From contig JAHCMI010000037.1 of assembly GCA_019192545.1 (NCBI GenBank), positions 1-64,000 of the forward strand: 64,000 bases of DNA, given 5' to 3'. Below, in pieces: positions 46,566 through 58,598 of this stretch. Origin of the DNA: Rivularia sp. MS3 (GTDB taxonomy: Bacteria > Cyanobacteriota > Cyanobacteriia > Cyanobacteriales > Nostocaceae). The position numbers were made by a program, and so were the translations under genes. The notes under the pieces are model-generated. The model worked only from the letters and a program-made list of their open reading frames with translations. It was not told the DNA's origin and did no database searches. Numbering within the stretch: the stretch's first letter is position 1; the number at the start of each line of letters is the position of its first letter.

Positions 46566-46631
46566 ATTGGTAATTGGTAATTGGTAATTGCTAACTGTTC
46601 ACTGTTCACTGTTCACTGTTCACTGTTCACC
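46566..46631. repeat. Two adjacent heptamer tracts
   Basis: Three AATTGGT units followed by five TGTTCAC units, starting one base after the GTPase stop codon. Confidence 0.85.
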
Positions 46632-46745
46632 AGAGGTGGAGAGAAAAGGAAACGGGAAATAGGGAACAGTATATTGTTTCCTGTTGATTTCATTCTCCAC
46701 ACTCCACACTTAATGCTTATATAGCTATTGCAATATAGCTATGTA

Positions 46746-48389
46746 CTACTGTTTGGTCTTAAAAGAATTTAGCCATTGCTGTACTTGAGCTCTGGCAATA
46801 TCGCGAGAACCAAGTCCGAAAGAAAGGGCAAGAGCGACTGCTAAAGCACCCAACAACAAACCAAAAGCTAAATTAACGATGTCCGGAGCAACGCCAATTT
46901 GCTGTAGTGCCATTGCCGAAACTAAAACGATAATCGCAATTCTAGCTACTTGACCTAAAATTCGAGCTTGAGCATTACCGGAACTGGTAATGATGCTGAA
47001 GGCTAAATTCGCTAAGAATAAACCAACCGCAAATACTACCAATCCAGCTAAAATTCTTCCCAATATAATCGTGATTCCTGTCACCAATGCTGTCAAAGCT
47101 GGAATATTCAGGATATTAATCGCCGCGATCGCAGCGAAAAGCATAATGCCGACGAAGGCAATGAAGCCGACGATTTCTGATGGGGTACGAGATGTTGGTG
47201 AAGGAACTTCTCCTTCTGGTGTAACAGTTGTTCTTCTAGCAGGTGTAGGTAAACCCAGAACAGAGAAAATATTGTTGAAGCCAATACTGGTGAGGATATT
47301 GGTAACTAGTTCCGAGATAAATCTTCCTAAGAAATAGGCAACGGCTAGAATTGCTCCAGCGGTGAAGATTAAAGGAATAGCATTGAGAATCTGTTGCAGC
47401 ATTGCAATTGCAGGTACCGAGATAGCCTGAATTTGCAAAGTGTTGAGCGCTGCGATCGCTACAGGAATCAAGATTAAAACGTAAACAATCGTACCTAAAA
47501 TCGAAGATAAAGATTGTCCGCTTGCAGAAGCTTGGGAAAGTCCAAATCGACTTCCTATATGATCGATTCCAGTTGTAGCCAGCAGATTAGTTACAATTCG
47601 ACGAACGATGTTAGCCACAAACCAGCCAACAGCAGCGATAATTACTGCTCCTAAAATATTGGGCAGAATCGCTAAAATTTCCGAGACTAAAGTGTTTACC
47701 GGACCTAAAGCCTGTTGCAAGCCTAGAGTATCTAGTACAGGCATCAAGAATAGTAAAAAGATAAACCAGTAAAGCGCACTACCAATAGTCTGAGAAATCG
47801 AAAGCTGATTGCTACTCGTAGCATCCTGTTGCGCGTTTAATCTTTCGTCTAGGTTTAAAGCATTGAGACCATTTACCACCAATGTCTTAACCAAAGTTGC
47901 TACAACCCAAGCTACCCCTAAAAGGATGCCTGCTGCCAACAACTTAGGTAAGAATTCCCCAATTTGATTGAGAAAAGAATTCAGGGGTTGAGAAGCTACC
48001 CTCAGCTGCAACGTATCTAAAACCGCAACTATGGTAATCAGGAGAATACCCCAAAATACCAGACCAGAGATGAATTTCTCTACTTCTATTGAGTCATTAC
48101 CAGTTAACCCAGAAGCAATGCGGTTGTCGATATTGGTACGGTTGAGAAGTCCTTGAACTATGGCCTTGGCTATAGCCGCAACCAGATAGCCAACAACCAA
48201 TATCAGAACTGCACCCAACAAGCGAGGCAATAACTCCACTACCTGTGAAAGAGCATTTTGAGCATAAGTCTGAAATCCTCCAACTCCATCCGCAGGCAAA
48301 GCTGGTGAAGATTGTGCCAAAATTGTCCCTATTCTTATTGACAGATCCGCACCCATCATTTGGGTTATATCTTGCCAAGTTGAAATCAT
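46746..48389 (-). CDS. Mechanosensitive channel-like membrane protein
   Basis: A 547-residue integral membrane protein with about twelve or more hydrophobic helices, organised as three or four copies of a unit in which LLPRLLGAVLILVVGYLVA-type helices alternate with a loop of the form LNLDERL/TNIDNR/TGIDH. This is the 'conserved TM helix' repeat found in some mechanosensitive ion channel family proteins. It lacks a clear MscS-type beta domain, so the term 'channel' is inference from the family. ATG at 48389. No partner is evident. Confidence 0.78.
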   Translation of the reverse strand: MISTWQDITQMMGADLSIRIGTILAQSSPALPADGVGGFQTYAQNALSQVVELLPRLLGAVLILVVGYLVAAIAKAIVQGLLNRTNIDNRIASGLTGNDSIEVEKFISGLVFWGILLITIVAVLDTLQLRVASQPLNSFLNQIGEFLPKLLAAGILLGVAWVVATLVKTLVVNGLNALNLDERLNAQQDATSSNQLSISQTIGSALYWFIFLLFLMPVLDTLGLQQALGPVNTLVSEILAILPNILGAVIIAAVGWFVANIVRRIVTNLLATTGIDHIGSRFGLSQASASGQSLSSILGTIVYVLILIPVAIAALNTLQIQAISVPAIAMLQQILNAIPLIFTAGAILAVAYFLGRFISELVTNILTSIGFNNIFSVLGLPTPARRTTVTPEGEVPSPTSRTPSEIVGFIAFVGIMLFAAIAAINILNIPALTALVTGITIILGRILAGLVVFAVGLFLANLAFSIITSSGNAQARILGQVARIAIIVLVSAMALQQIGVAPDIVNLAFGLLLGALAVALALSFGLGSRDIARAQVQQWLNSFKTKQ

Positions 48390-48599
48390 GGTTTTCCAGT
48401 TTTAAAGTTTAGTGTTATCGCGAAAAACACCTTTAATGTAATGGTGGTTTATTGCCTGAAACAATACCACACCCTGACAACTTAATTGGTGTTTTGCAAT
48501 TTAATTTACCAGTAAATCTCACAAATAATTAATATCAAGGTTAATTTTTACTTTTTTTATTTTTATTTTCTTTTTTTCCCCAAAACCAAATTTAAATAC

Positions 48600-48627
48600 T
48601 TGACAATTACTGAAAACAATGTATTTA
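48600..48627 (+). promoter_or_regulatory. Possible sigma-70-type promoter
   Basis: TTGACA (48600-48605), 16 bases, TATTTA (48622-48627), about 110 bases upstream of the SRPBCC gene. Sequence match only. The remaining gap (48390-48738) is AT-rich with poly-T runs. Confidence 0.35.
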
Positions 48628-48738
48628 AGTATACCTTGAAATTAAATACGAAAAACAGCGATTATGTTGCTCGAAGGCTTACTAATAACTGCTGGTTTTA
48701 AGTTAGTCTGATTGCGTAGATAACATTAACAATTTGAA

Positions 48739-49185
48739 ATGCCGACATTAGAAGTTTTTGAGCAATCAATTGAAATTAATGCTACATCCGCAGTAGTAGA
48801 ACAATGTATCACAGAGCGTGTTTTAATGCATCGATGGTTAAATCCGGCTTTACGCTGCGAGCCGGTTGGAGATTGGAGTACGGATATAGGCTCTAAAAGC
48901 AAGTTTATTATTCAAATACCAGTAATCAAGCCAACATTGATTAGTACAGTTGTGGAAAGAGAACCAGGTCTGATAGTGTGGGGTTTTGACGGTTATTTCA
49001 AAGGATGCGACCGTTGGGAATGTCAACCAACAGATAATGGTACTTGCTTAGTGAATCGTTTTGAATTTCGGATTCCTAATCCTGTAGTTTCTTTGGGTTT
49101 TAAAATCTTCGCTGAAAAATTTACAAAGCAAGACATGCAAGCACAACTACGTCGTCTTAAGCATGTTGCAGAAAGTCTTGGGTAG
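48739..49185 (+). CDS. SRPBCC-family (START-like) protein
   Basis: A 148-residue protein with the helix-grip fold used to bind lipids or other hydrophobic ligands. Clues are an opening FEQSIEINATSAVVEQCITER, the WLNPALRCEPVGDW loop, central paired strands and a long C-terminal helix (LGFKIFAEKFTKQDMQAQLRRLKHVAES). Length and pattern fit the cyanobacterial members. Ligand unknown. Single gene. Confidence 0.78.
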   Translation: MPTLEVFEQSIEINATSAVVEQCITERVLMHRWLNPALRCEPVGDWSTDIGSKSKFIIQIPVIKPTLISTVVEREPGLIVWGFDGYFKGCDRWECQPTDNGTCLVNRFEFRIPNPVVSLGFKIFAEKFTKQDMQAQLRRLKHVAESLG

Positions 49186-49195
49186 ATAGGAGAAA

Positions 49196-49254
49196 GGTAG
49201 AGGGAGAGGGGGAGAGAGGGAGAGGGGGAGAGAGGGAGAGAGGGGGGAAGAAGA
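49196..49254. repeat. GA-rich low-complexity repeat
   Basis: A purine tract of GAGAGGGAGAGGGG-like units, about 59 bases, immediately after the SRPBCC gene. Confidence 0.75.
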
Positions 49255-49292
49255 TTTTTAGGGAGCGAGACGCTACCACTACATTTTTGATA

Positions 49293-49379
49293 CTTGTTAG
49301 TTGTTAGTTGTTAGTTGTTAGTTGCTACTTACTACTTACTACTTACTACTCGCCACTTGCGACTCATTGCTGTTCACTG
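49293..49379. repeat. Heptanucleotide tandem repeats (TTGTTAG and CTTACTA types)
   Basis: Four or five TTGTTAG units, then three CTTACTA units, then a degenerate tail that runs into the SirB1 gene's stop on the opposite strand. Confidence 0.8.
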
Positions 49380-50198
49380 ACTTTTGCCTAATTTTTCCAG
49401 CAAGCGCACGATGGTAGAAGCGTCTTGAGCATCGGGTACTTGAAGTAAATAAGCTTGCAAGTCTTCTGCTGCTTGATTAAAGCGTCCGATTTGATAGGAT
49501 AATAATCCGCGATCGCGTAATTCTAATGCTGCACTAGGAAATAATAATAAGATTCGTTCGACGCATAATAAAGCTTTTTCTAGCTCCTGCTGCTTAATAT
49601 AAATATATTTAAGATTAGTCAGCATTCTTGCTAAAAATTGCTTTTTAGTAACTGGAGCTAAAAATTCCGGCTGCAATGTCACGTTTTGCTGATAAATTTG
49701 ACTTAATCGCTCCTGACAATCTTGGGGAAACATAATTTCACCATTATTAAAAGCGTCAACAAATATGCCTATTTCCGAAATATCTGGACGAATCAGAAAA
49801 TGTCCCGGCATTCCTATCCCTATCATGGGAAAATCAATACGCCGAGCTACTTCGATGTAAAGCAATGCTAATGTAATTGGAATTCCAATCCTACGCTCTA
49901 TTACATCATTTAAAAAACTATTTCTGGGGTCGTAGTAATTTCGGATATTGCCCGTAAATTTTAAGTCATCATACAGATATTGATTAATACACTGAATAAT
50001 TTTTAAAGGATATTTTTCTAATGGCAAACGCTCTTCTAATTCGATTGCCATCGCATCAAGTGCATTTAAATATTCTTCAATATCTAATTGGACATATTCT
50101 TCTTGAGCTATATATAAAGCTGTCTTTCCTAAGTCAATATACTCGTCAGACTGTTGAATCTCTTGATGAAAAAAATGTCGCGCTGACGATGAATTCAT
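49374..50198 (-). CDS. SirB1-family transglutaminase-like protein
   Basis: A 274-residue protein with the SirB1/transglutaminase-like domain (first ~170 residues; YDDLKFTGNIRNYYDPRNSFLNDVIERRIGIPITLALLYIEVARRIDFPMIGIGMPGHFLI, a pattern close to Transglut_core2) and a C-terminal TPR-like region with ALLCVERILLLFPSAALELRDRGLLSYQIG. The catalytic Cys of true transglutaminases is not seen at the RIGIPITLALLY helix, so it is likely non-enzymatic. Function in cyanobacteria is unknown. ATG at 50198. Confidence 0.87.
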   Translation of the reverse strand: MNSSSARHFFHQEIQQSDEYIDLGKTALYIAQEEYVQLDIEEYLNALDAMAIELEERLPLEKYPLKIIQCINQYLYDDLKFTGNIRNYYDPRNSFLNDVIERRIGIPITLALLYIEVARRIDFPMIGIGMPGHFLIRPDISEIGIFVDAFNNGEIMFPQDCQERLSQIYQQNVTLQPEFLAPVTKKQFLARMLTNLKYIYIKQQELEKALLCVERILLLFPSAALELRDRGLLSYQIGRFNQAAEDLQAYLLQVPDAQDASTIVRLLEKLGKSQ

Positions 50199-51290
50199 AA
50201 ATCTTAATTATAATAAACTGATAATACTTTGCTATCAAATCTATAAAAATAAATTATATATTTGATAAGAGCTTCAGCAGTGAAGTGTCTGAAGCTATTT
50301 TTCAAATAATAGAAAAATATTTTAATTCACACAAGTGGTACAAATTCTCTGCCTTAAGGATGACTGGCTGATTTTTTGTGTGACATCAACCCTACATATA
50401 TAATTAAGCTCAAAACCATTTATGTCTGAGTATTATAAATAACTTGACTTTCGGTAAATCTTTATTAAGATTGATTAGGGAAGTATGAATAATAGGTGCA
50501 TAAATGAAATTATGTATTATTTTTTGTAGGTGAAATATAAACCTACTTCTATCTCTAAATTTTATTATTAAAGCTTGACTAGTTTCTGACTAATATTTTT
50601 GAACGAGAGTATTTACATATTCTCAGATGTTCCTCTGTTTTGATACGTTTGAAGTGATGAGCAAGAAAGTTAATTAAAATAATGAGAAGTTATTTCTAAA
50701 CAAATTCACTTTAAATTGCAAAATTAAGCAATGTCTCATGCTATTGCGGTTTTCAGTTGAATACAATACATGTCTCTCTCTAGATTTTAAACCATAGAAG
50801 ATAGGAGCAGTAGAGTAGTTTGCTTCTCTAATCAATCAAAAAAACTATATAGCGCTGCAAATAACTGAAGAGATAAATAGTATTTAAGCACCGATTTAAT
50901 TCGATTAAATTAGGTTGATTTAAGTGCTTTGTATTTGATTGATTCGAGTAATTAAAAGCAAAAATAATTCAATATTCCTGAATCTATTCTATATCAAATA
51001 TTGCTTCAAGCACTTGTAATGGAATGAAGCTATAAAAATAGTGACGCTGAATGTCAACAACGGTTTATTTTAATTCAGTTGTAGTGCAAAGCTGAAATTA
51101 TTCCTTCTACATACATAAATATAAGGATAATCAAACGCAATCTACATAGCTAAAATTTTTACTTGTAAAGGGTTAAATTTTATCGCGGTAGGAATCATGC
51201 CGCCAAATTTAATCATCAGTAAGTACTTATAAATGTTCAATGAATAGAGCTAGTGAAAAAACACAATTATATTGTTGAGAGAAATATAAA
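50199..51290. other. Gene-free 1.1-kb stretch
   Basis: AT-rich DNA between the divergent SirB1 and deacetylase genes. I see no ORF with a ribosome binding site, no tRNA and no terminator. The only recognised piece is a lone left end of the small inverted-repeat element (about 50742-50770: GCGGTTTTCAGTTGAATAC...AATACA). It probably holds the promoter for the deacetylase. Confidence 0.6.
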
Positions 51291-52175
51291 GTGGAAAATA
51301 GTAAGTCTTTTCTTTTATCGCACAAAATATTTATTATATTACTTCTTGTTACTGGTACTTTGTGCATCAGTTTAATATTGCCTGCAAATTTAAAAATTGC
51401 TCAATTTATCGGCTTAAATAAACCTAAAGAAAAAATTGTCAGTGCCCAAACAAACAATCAGCAATTAGTGGCAGAATTCCAAAATGCAATGTCAGCTACT
51501 TTAAACGAGCAATTAAAAAGACAAAGTTTGCTTTCTGCGGCACCTTCTAGTTTTGGTAGCAAAGTTATTTATGAGATAAAGCCGATAAAAAATAAAAAAA
51601 TTATTGCTTTAACCTTTGATGATGGACCTTGGGAAAAGACCACTCAACAAACATTAGATATATTGAAAAAAAATAATATCAAAGCTACATTTTTTGTAGT
51701 TGGTAAAGCACTGCAAAACAATCCTCAAATAGGTAAGCAGATTGTAGCTGATGGTCATGCGATCGCCAATCATACTTGGAATCACTGGTATCATTTTATG
51801 AACCCCCAGGTTGCTGCTTTTGAAGTTGATAAAACTACAGAATTAATTTATAAAGTGACGGGAATTAAAACAAATTTATTTCGTCCTCCCGGTGGACATT
51901 TGAGCAATGGTCTAGTTGCTCATGCTAAAAGTAAAAAGTATGCCATATTAATGTGGTCTGCTGATTCTCGCGATTTCCAAAAACCCGCACCCGCTACAAT
52001 GGTCAACACCGTGTTAAAAAACGCACGTCCGGGCGGTATCGTATTGCTTCATGATGGTGGCGGCGATCGCACAAATACAATCAAAGCTTTACCTCAGATA
52101 ATAAATAAGTTAAAGCAGCAGGGTTATAGCTTTGTTACTATTCCCGAACTTCTAGAAATGGAAAAACAAATATAA
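51291..52175 (+). CDS. Polysaccharide deacetylase
   Basis: A 294-residue NodB-fold enzyme that removes acetyl groups from N-acetylated sugars in cell-wall or extracellular polysaccharide. An N-terminal membrane anchor (about 11-33) places the catalytic domain outside the cytoplasm. Motifs: TFDDGP (108-113), HTWNH (161-165), RPPGG, and LLHDGGGDRT near the C-terminus. The start is GTG at 51291. All metal-binding residues are present. It may act on the same envelope polymers that the Wza-like protein exports, but that is inference. The gene is convergent with the epimerase gene. Confidence 0.92.
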   Translation: MENSKSFLLSHKIFIILLLVTGTLCISLILPANLKIAQFIGLNKPKEKIVSAQTNNQQLVAEFQNAMSATLNEQLKRQSLLSAAPSSFGSKVIYEIKPIKNKKIIALTFDDGPWEKTTQQTLDILKKNNIKATFFVVGKALQNNPQIGKQIVADGHAIANHTWNHWYHFMNPQVAAFEVDKTTELIYKVTGIKTNLFRPPGGHLSNGLVAHAKSKKYAILMWSADSRDFQKPAPATMVNTVLKNARPGGIVLLHDGGGDRTNTIKALPQIINKLKQQGYSFVTIPELLEMEKQI

Positions 52176-52280
52176 GTTGAAGTTATTTTTAGCGCTGTTT
52201 GTTTTTTATTGTTCCCCCAAAATTTATTTTTGTAGGAAAATTTGTCCAAATATTCTAGTCATAACTTTTAGCAACAAAGT

Positions 52281-53297
52281 CTACAATACAATTTGAGAAA
52301 ATTTTGGGTTTGGACGAGGATAAAAATCTTTGTACCATCGGACAAATTTTTCAATTCCTTCCTCAATAGTCGTAGTTGGTTTAAATCCGACATCCTGCAT
52401 TAACTCATCAACATCTGCATAAGTACGAGGAACATCACCAGGCTGCATGGGTAAAAGATTTTTTTGGGCTTCTTTGCCCAATGTTTTTTCGATTACTTTA
52501 ATAAATTCCAATAACTCAACAGGTTTATTATTACCAATGTTATATATTTTGTAGCGAGCATTTTTATGGGCTTTGTCAACATTTGGTTTTGGAGGTTTAT
52601 GCATTACTCTGACAACGCCTTCAATTACATCATCAATATAAGTAAAATCTCGCTGCATTTTACCGTAATTGAATATATTAATTGGCTCATTTTCTTCAAT
52701 CGCTCGAACAAATTTGAAATAAGCCATATCAGGTCTGCCCCAAGGACCGTATACTGTAAAAAAGCGCAAACCTGTAACAGGTAAACTGTATAAATGGCTG
52801 TAAGAATGGGCCATCAATTCGTTTGCTTTTTTAGTTGCGGCGTAGAGAGAAACCGGATTATCTACATTATCGCTGACAGAAAAAGGAATTTTAGTATTCG
52901 TACCATAAACCGAACTAGATGAAGCGAACACCAGATGTTGCGGTTGGCTGTGACGACAAGCCTCGAGGATATTGGCAAATCCAACTAAATTAGTATCAAC
53001 GTAAGCAAAAGGATTTTCTAGAGAATAGCGTACTCCTGCTTGAGCAGCAAGATTAACTACATAGTTAAAATTTTGCTCTTGAAAAAGTTTTAGTATTTCA
53101 TGGCGATTGTTTAAGTCTAATTGTTGAAATCGAAAATTAGTATGCGGAACTAATTGAGCTAAACGAGCTTTTTTCAAATTAACATCGTAATAATCATTAA
53201 GATTATCAATTCCGTATACTTGTTCTCCATCAGCTAATAATCTTTGTGCTAAATGATATCCAATAAAACCAGCGACTCCAGTTATCAAAACGTTCAT
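52281..53297 (-). CDS. NAD-dependent nucleotide-sugar epimerase (UDP-glucuronate 4-epimerase-like)
   Basis: A 338-residue extended short-chain dehydrogenase. The Rossmann motif GVAGFIG (7-13), the Y152-x3-K156 active site (YAATK), VYG.DN-type binding loop (GIDNLNDYYDVNLKKARL) and the RFFTVYGPWGRPDMAYFKF block, characteristic of UDP-glucuronate 4-epimerases (Cap1J/LpsL type), are visible. It would provide UDP-galacturonate for exopolysaccharide. Neighbouring genes on one side include a deacetylase, consistent with envelope sugar metabolism. The upstream 1.7 kb has no gene. Confidence 0.88.
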   Translation of the reverse strand: MNVLITGVAGFIGYHLAQRLLADGEQVYGIDNLNDYYDVNLKKARLAQLVPHTNFRFQQLDLNNRHEILKLFQEQNFNYVVNLAAQAGVRYSLENPFAYVDTNLVGFANILEACRHSQPQHLVFASSSSVYGTNTKIPFSVSDNVDNPVSLYAATKKANELMAHSYSHLYSLPVTGLRFFTVYGPWGRPDMAYFKFVRAIEENEPINIFNYGKMQRDFTYIDDVIEGVVRVMHKPPKPNVDKAHKNARYKIYNIGNNKPVELLEFIKVIEKTLGKEAQKNLLPMQPGDVPRTYADVDELMQDVGFKPTTTIEEGIEKFVRWYKDFYPRPNPKFSQIVL

Positions 53298-56486
<3,189 letters not shown>

Positions 56487-56494
56487 AGGTTTAA

Positions 56495-56542
56495 TTGTTA
56501 GTTGCTAGTGGTTAGTGGTTAGTTGTTAGTAATTAGTGGTTA
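56495..56542. repeat. Degenerate heptanucleotide repeat (GTTAGTG type)
   Basis: TTGTTAG, TTGCTAG, TGGTTAG units directly after atpD. Confidence 0.7.
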
Positions 56543-56714
56543 ATAAAAAGTAAATATTACTAAAATAACCCTCAATTATCTACGGCTCACCCGTAGGGTG
56601 TGAATCATTAACTATCAACTAACAACTTTTACCCGAAGGGTGCGGATCGTTAACTATGATTTTGTCTCTTTTTTAGGAGAAGACAATTCAAAATCCCGGA
56701 CAGTTACTCATGGA

Positions 56715-56850
56715 GGAACCCCTGAGCCGCACGCCGTTCGCGTTAGCGAAGCGTGTCCACAAGGACATAGTGAGTCTTAGACTAAGGCGTGAACGGGTAT
56801 CTCCCTCCGGGAGACGCTCCGCGTTCGCGAAGTGCCTGTTATGGTAACGC
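56715..56850. repeat. Cluster of GC-rich palindromes between atpD and atpC
   Basis: Stems such as GTTCGCG...CGAAGCG, GTGTCC ACAA GGACA, CTCCCTCCGGGAG and CGTTCGCGAAGTG lie in tandem. They are typical dispersed palindromic repeats of filamentous cyanobacteria and stand out by base composition. They split the beta-epsilon operon; whether transcription passes through is unknown. Confidence 0.7.
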
Positions 56851-56955
56851 GCTTTTTGGGGAACCTAAACCGACACCCCCTTTCCTTGTCTTACCGCGCA
56901 CAAGAGCGGCTCCCTAAGACCGTACTGTTCTTAAAATCCAAAATCTAAAATTGAA

Positions 56956-57369
56956 ATGACATTAACCGTTCGTGTAATCTCCCCGGATAAAACAGTCTGG
57001 GATTCAACGGCTGAAGAAGTCGTTTTACCAAGCACTACAGGGCAACTTGGTATTCTTAGCGGACACGCACCAATATTAAGTGCCTTAGATACAGGTGTAA
57101 TGCGAGTTCGTGCAGATAGCAATCAAAATTGGGTTGCGATCGCGCTTTTAGGTGGCTTTGCAGAAGTTGAAGAAGATGAAGTTACCATTTTAGTCAACGG
57201 TGCCGAGCAGGGCGATCAAATTGACCTTGAAGAAGCGCGTACTGCTTTTAACGAAGCCCAAACTCGTTTAAACCAGATAGCGCAAGGAGACAGACAAGGT
57301 CAAATCCAAGCAACTCAATCCTATAAACGCGCCCGCGCTCGCTTTCAAGCTGCTGGCGGTATGGTATAA
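56956..57369 (+). CDS. atpC: ATP synthase F1 subunit epsilon
   Basis: The epsilon subunit (atpE in cyanobacterial nomenclature) links the F1 head to the c-ring and regulates ATP hydrolysis. The 137-residue protein has the N-terminal beta-sandwich ([43 protein letters not shown]) and the C-terminal helical hairpin ([19 protein letters not shown]...[13 protein letters not shown]). Length is normal. It is preceded by the palindrome cluster and no strong ribosome binding site; a terminator follows. Confidence 0.97.
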   Translation: MTLTVRVISPDKTVWDSTAEEVVLPSTTGQLGILSGHAPILSALDTGVMRVRADSNQNWVAIALLGGFAEVEEDEVTILVNGAEQGDQIDLEEARTAFNEAQTRLNQIAQGDRQGQIQATQSYKRARARFQAAGGMV

Positions 57370-57399
57370 ATATCTGGAAACTGGCAATTCAATACAAAA

Positions 57400-57434
57400 A
57401 ACTCCTCCTTAATATCTGTAAGGGGGAGTTTTAA
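57400..57434 (+). terminator. Terminator of atpC
   Basis: AACTCCTCCTT (57400-57410) pairs with AAGGGGGAGTT (57420-57430), one G-T pair, then TTAATT. About 30 bases after the stop. Confidence 0.75.
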
Positions 57435-57529
57435 TTAAGTTAGTATGTAAAATTATTGATGTCATTACCAACGAAGTGAATACTTTGTTTCGCTTCGCTT
57501 TATAACTTTTAACTACCAATTCCTAATTT

Positions 57530-58510
57530 TTACTTTAATTCATATTGCAATTTCGGCATCAATCTTTGGAAATTTTTTAATAGTCTTGTTTGCCAATTTT
57601 TAGAGCTAGAACCAATAACGTTTATTTGAACAGTTTTTTGCTTGCGCGTAGTAATAATAAATTTTGATAGCATATCGATTCCAGAACTATTAATAAGTTC
57701 TAAATCTTGTAAGTCAAGGGTGATTACATCCTTATCAATTTCTATAACCTTATCGAATAAATCAAAAACAACAGTATATTCTTGTAATCCCCTCATCCTT
57801 ACTCTGCCAGCAAAATTAACAACCTTGCTATTATGACTGTAAAAAATATGAAAATTTTCGCCCTTGACTTCTAATGGTTCAAGATTATTATCAGTTGTAA
57901 TTTCTGGTATTGCTTGTTCAGTTTGTTGTACCATCAAACGCACTAAAGTAGTTACACTCATTAATAATGGACTTTGTTCCAAAGTTTGGAACTTCCAACC
58001 TAATTTAGCTGAATAATCATTAATTATGCTTAAAAAACCTAATCCCGAACTAATATTGTCTTCTAAATCAGCTTCCGCAGTTTTTTCTAATTGACGAATA
58101 TAAAATTCATCAGGATCTGAACTATTTAATTCTTCGATAAATTCTTTTAATTTGTCAGCGCTTGCAGGAATAACGGTATTTTCGAGAAAAAATCTGATTT
58201 CATTAGAAGCTAGTTCGATATGAAAAGTAACGGGATGATTGGTTTGTCCGTTACAATATTTCATACCGTTTTCTAATAATTCATTGGCAATGTAGCTAGC
58301 CGAACTTTTAATGTCAGCTAAATAGTGTTCGTTGCCCGATTCATTCTCATCACTATTTAATACAGTTGTTAAGTACTCAGCAATATAATCAGCAGATAAA
58401 CCGTTATTACGCCAACGTTCCTCAATTGGTACTGAAGAAGGTGAAAATCCTAAAGTTAAGTTTTCTTTCTTTCGCGTTGATTCGACGAAATCACCAAATA
58501 CTTGCACCAC
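57530..58510 (-). CDS. Fused slr1658-like/slr1659-like partner-switching regulator
   Basis: A 326-residue protein. Residues 1-200 match the gene at 61032-61667 (shared motifs NNGLSADYIA, SYIANELLEN, SSGLGFL..INDYSAKLGWKF), a GHKL-like ATPase or anti-sigma-factor-type domain. Residues about 212-326 match the STAS-like protein at 60631-60975 (shared VKGEN, LNSSGI.MLSKF.I..RK.K, LKN.QRLMP). So one chain carries both halves that are separate genes nearby. This is the last gene of a minus-strand cluster with a SpoIIE phosphatase; the phosphatase could dephosphorylate the STAS half. Start GTG (58510), with an AGAGGG upstream. The target is unknown. Confidence 0.82.
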   Translation of the reverse strand: MVQVFGDFVESTRKKENLTLGFSPSSVPIEERWRNNGLSADYIAEYLTTVLNSDENESGNEHYLADIKSSASYIANELLENGMKYCNGQTNHPVTFHIELASNEIRFFLENTVIPASADKLKEFIEELNSSDPDEFYIRQLEKTAEADLEDNISSGLGFLSIINDYSAKLGWKFQTLEQSPLLMSVTTLVRLMVQQTEQAIPEITTDNNLEPLEVKGENFHIFYSHNSKVVNFAGRVRMRGLQEYTVVFDLFDKVIEIDKDVITLDLQDLELINSSGIDMLSKFIITTRKQKTVQINVIGSSSKNWQTRLLKNFQRLMPKLQYELK

Positions 58511-58598
58511 TTTTGCATTTCCCTCTCTTATAAATTATTGCCGATAATGTCTTTTTAATAAATCCGAGCAAAATTTTTATCGCCTCGTGGAATTTATT

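Noticed and set aside
46566-46631. Tandem repeats as a possible CRISPR array
   Set aside because: The unit is seven bases, contiguous, without spacers, and there are no cas genes in the window. The same holds for the other heptamer tracts.
50199-51290. Search for tRNA or small protein genes in the 1.1-kb gap
   Set aside because: No TTCGAATC-like T-arm with acceptor pairing and no ORF with a ribosome binding site was found by eye.
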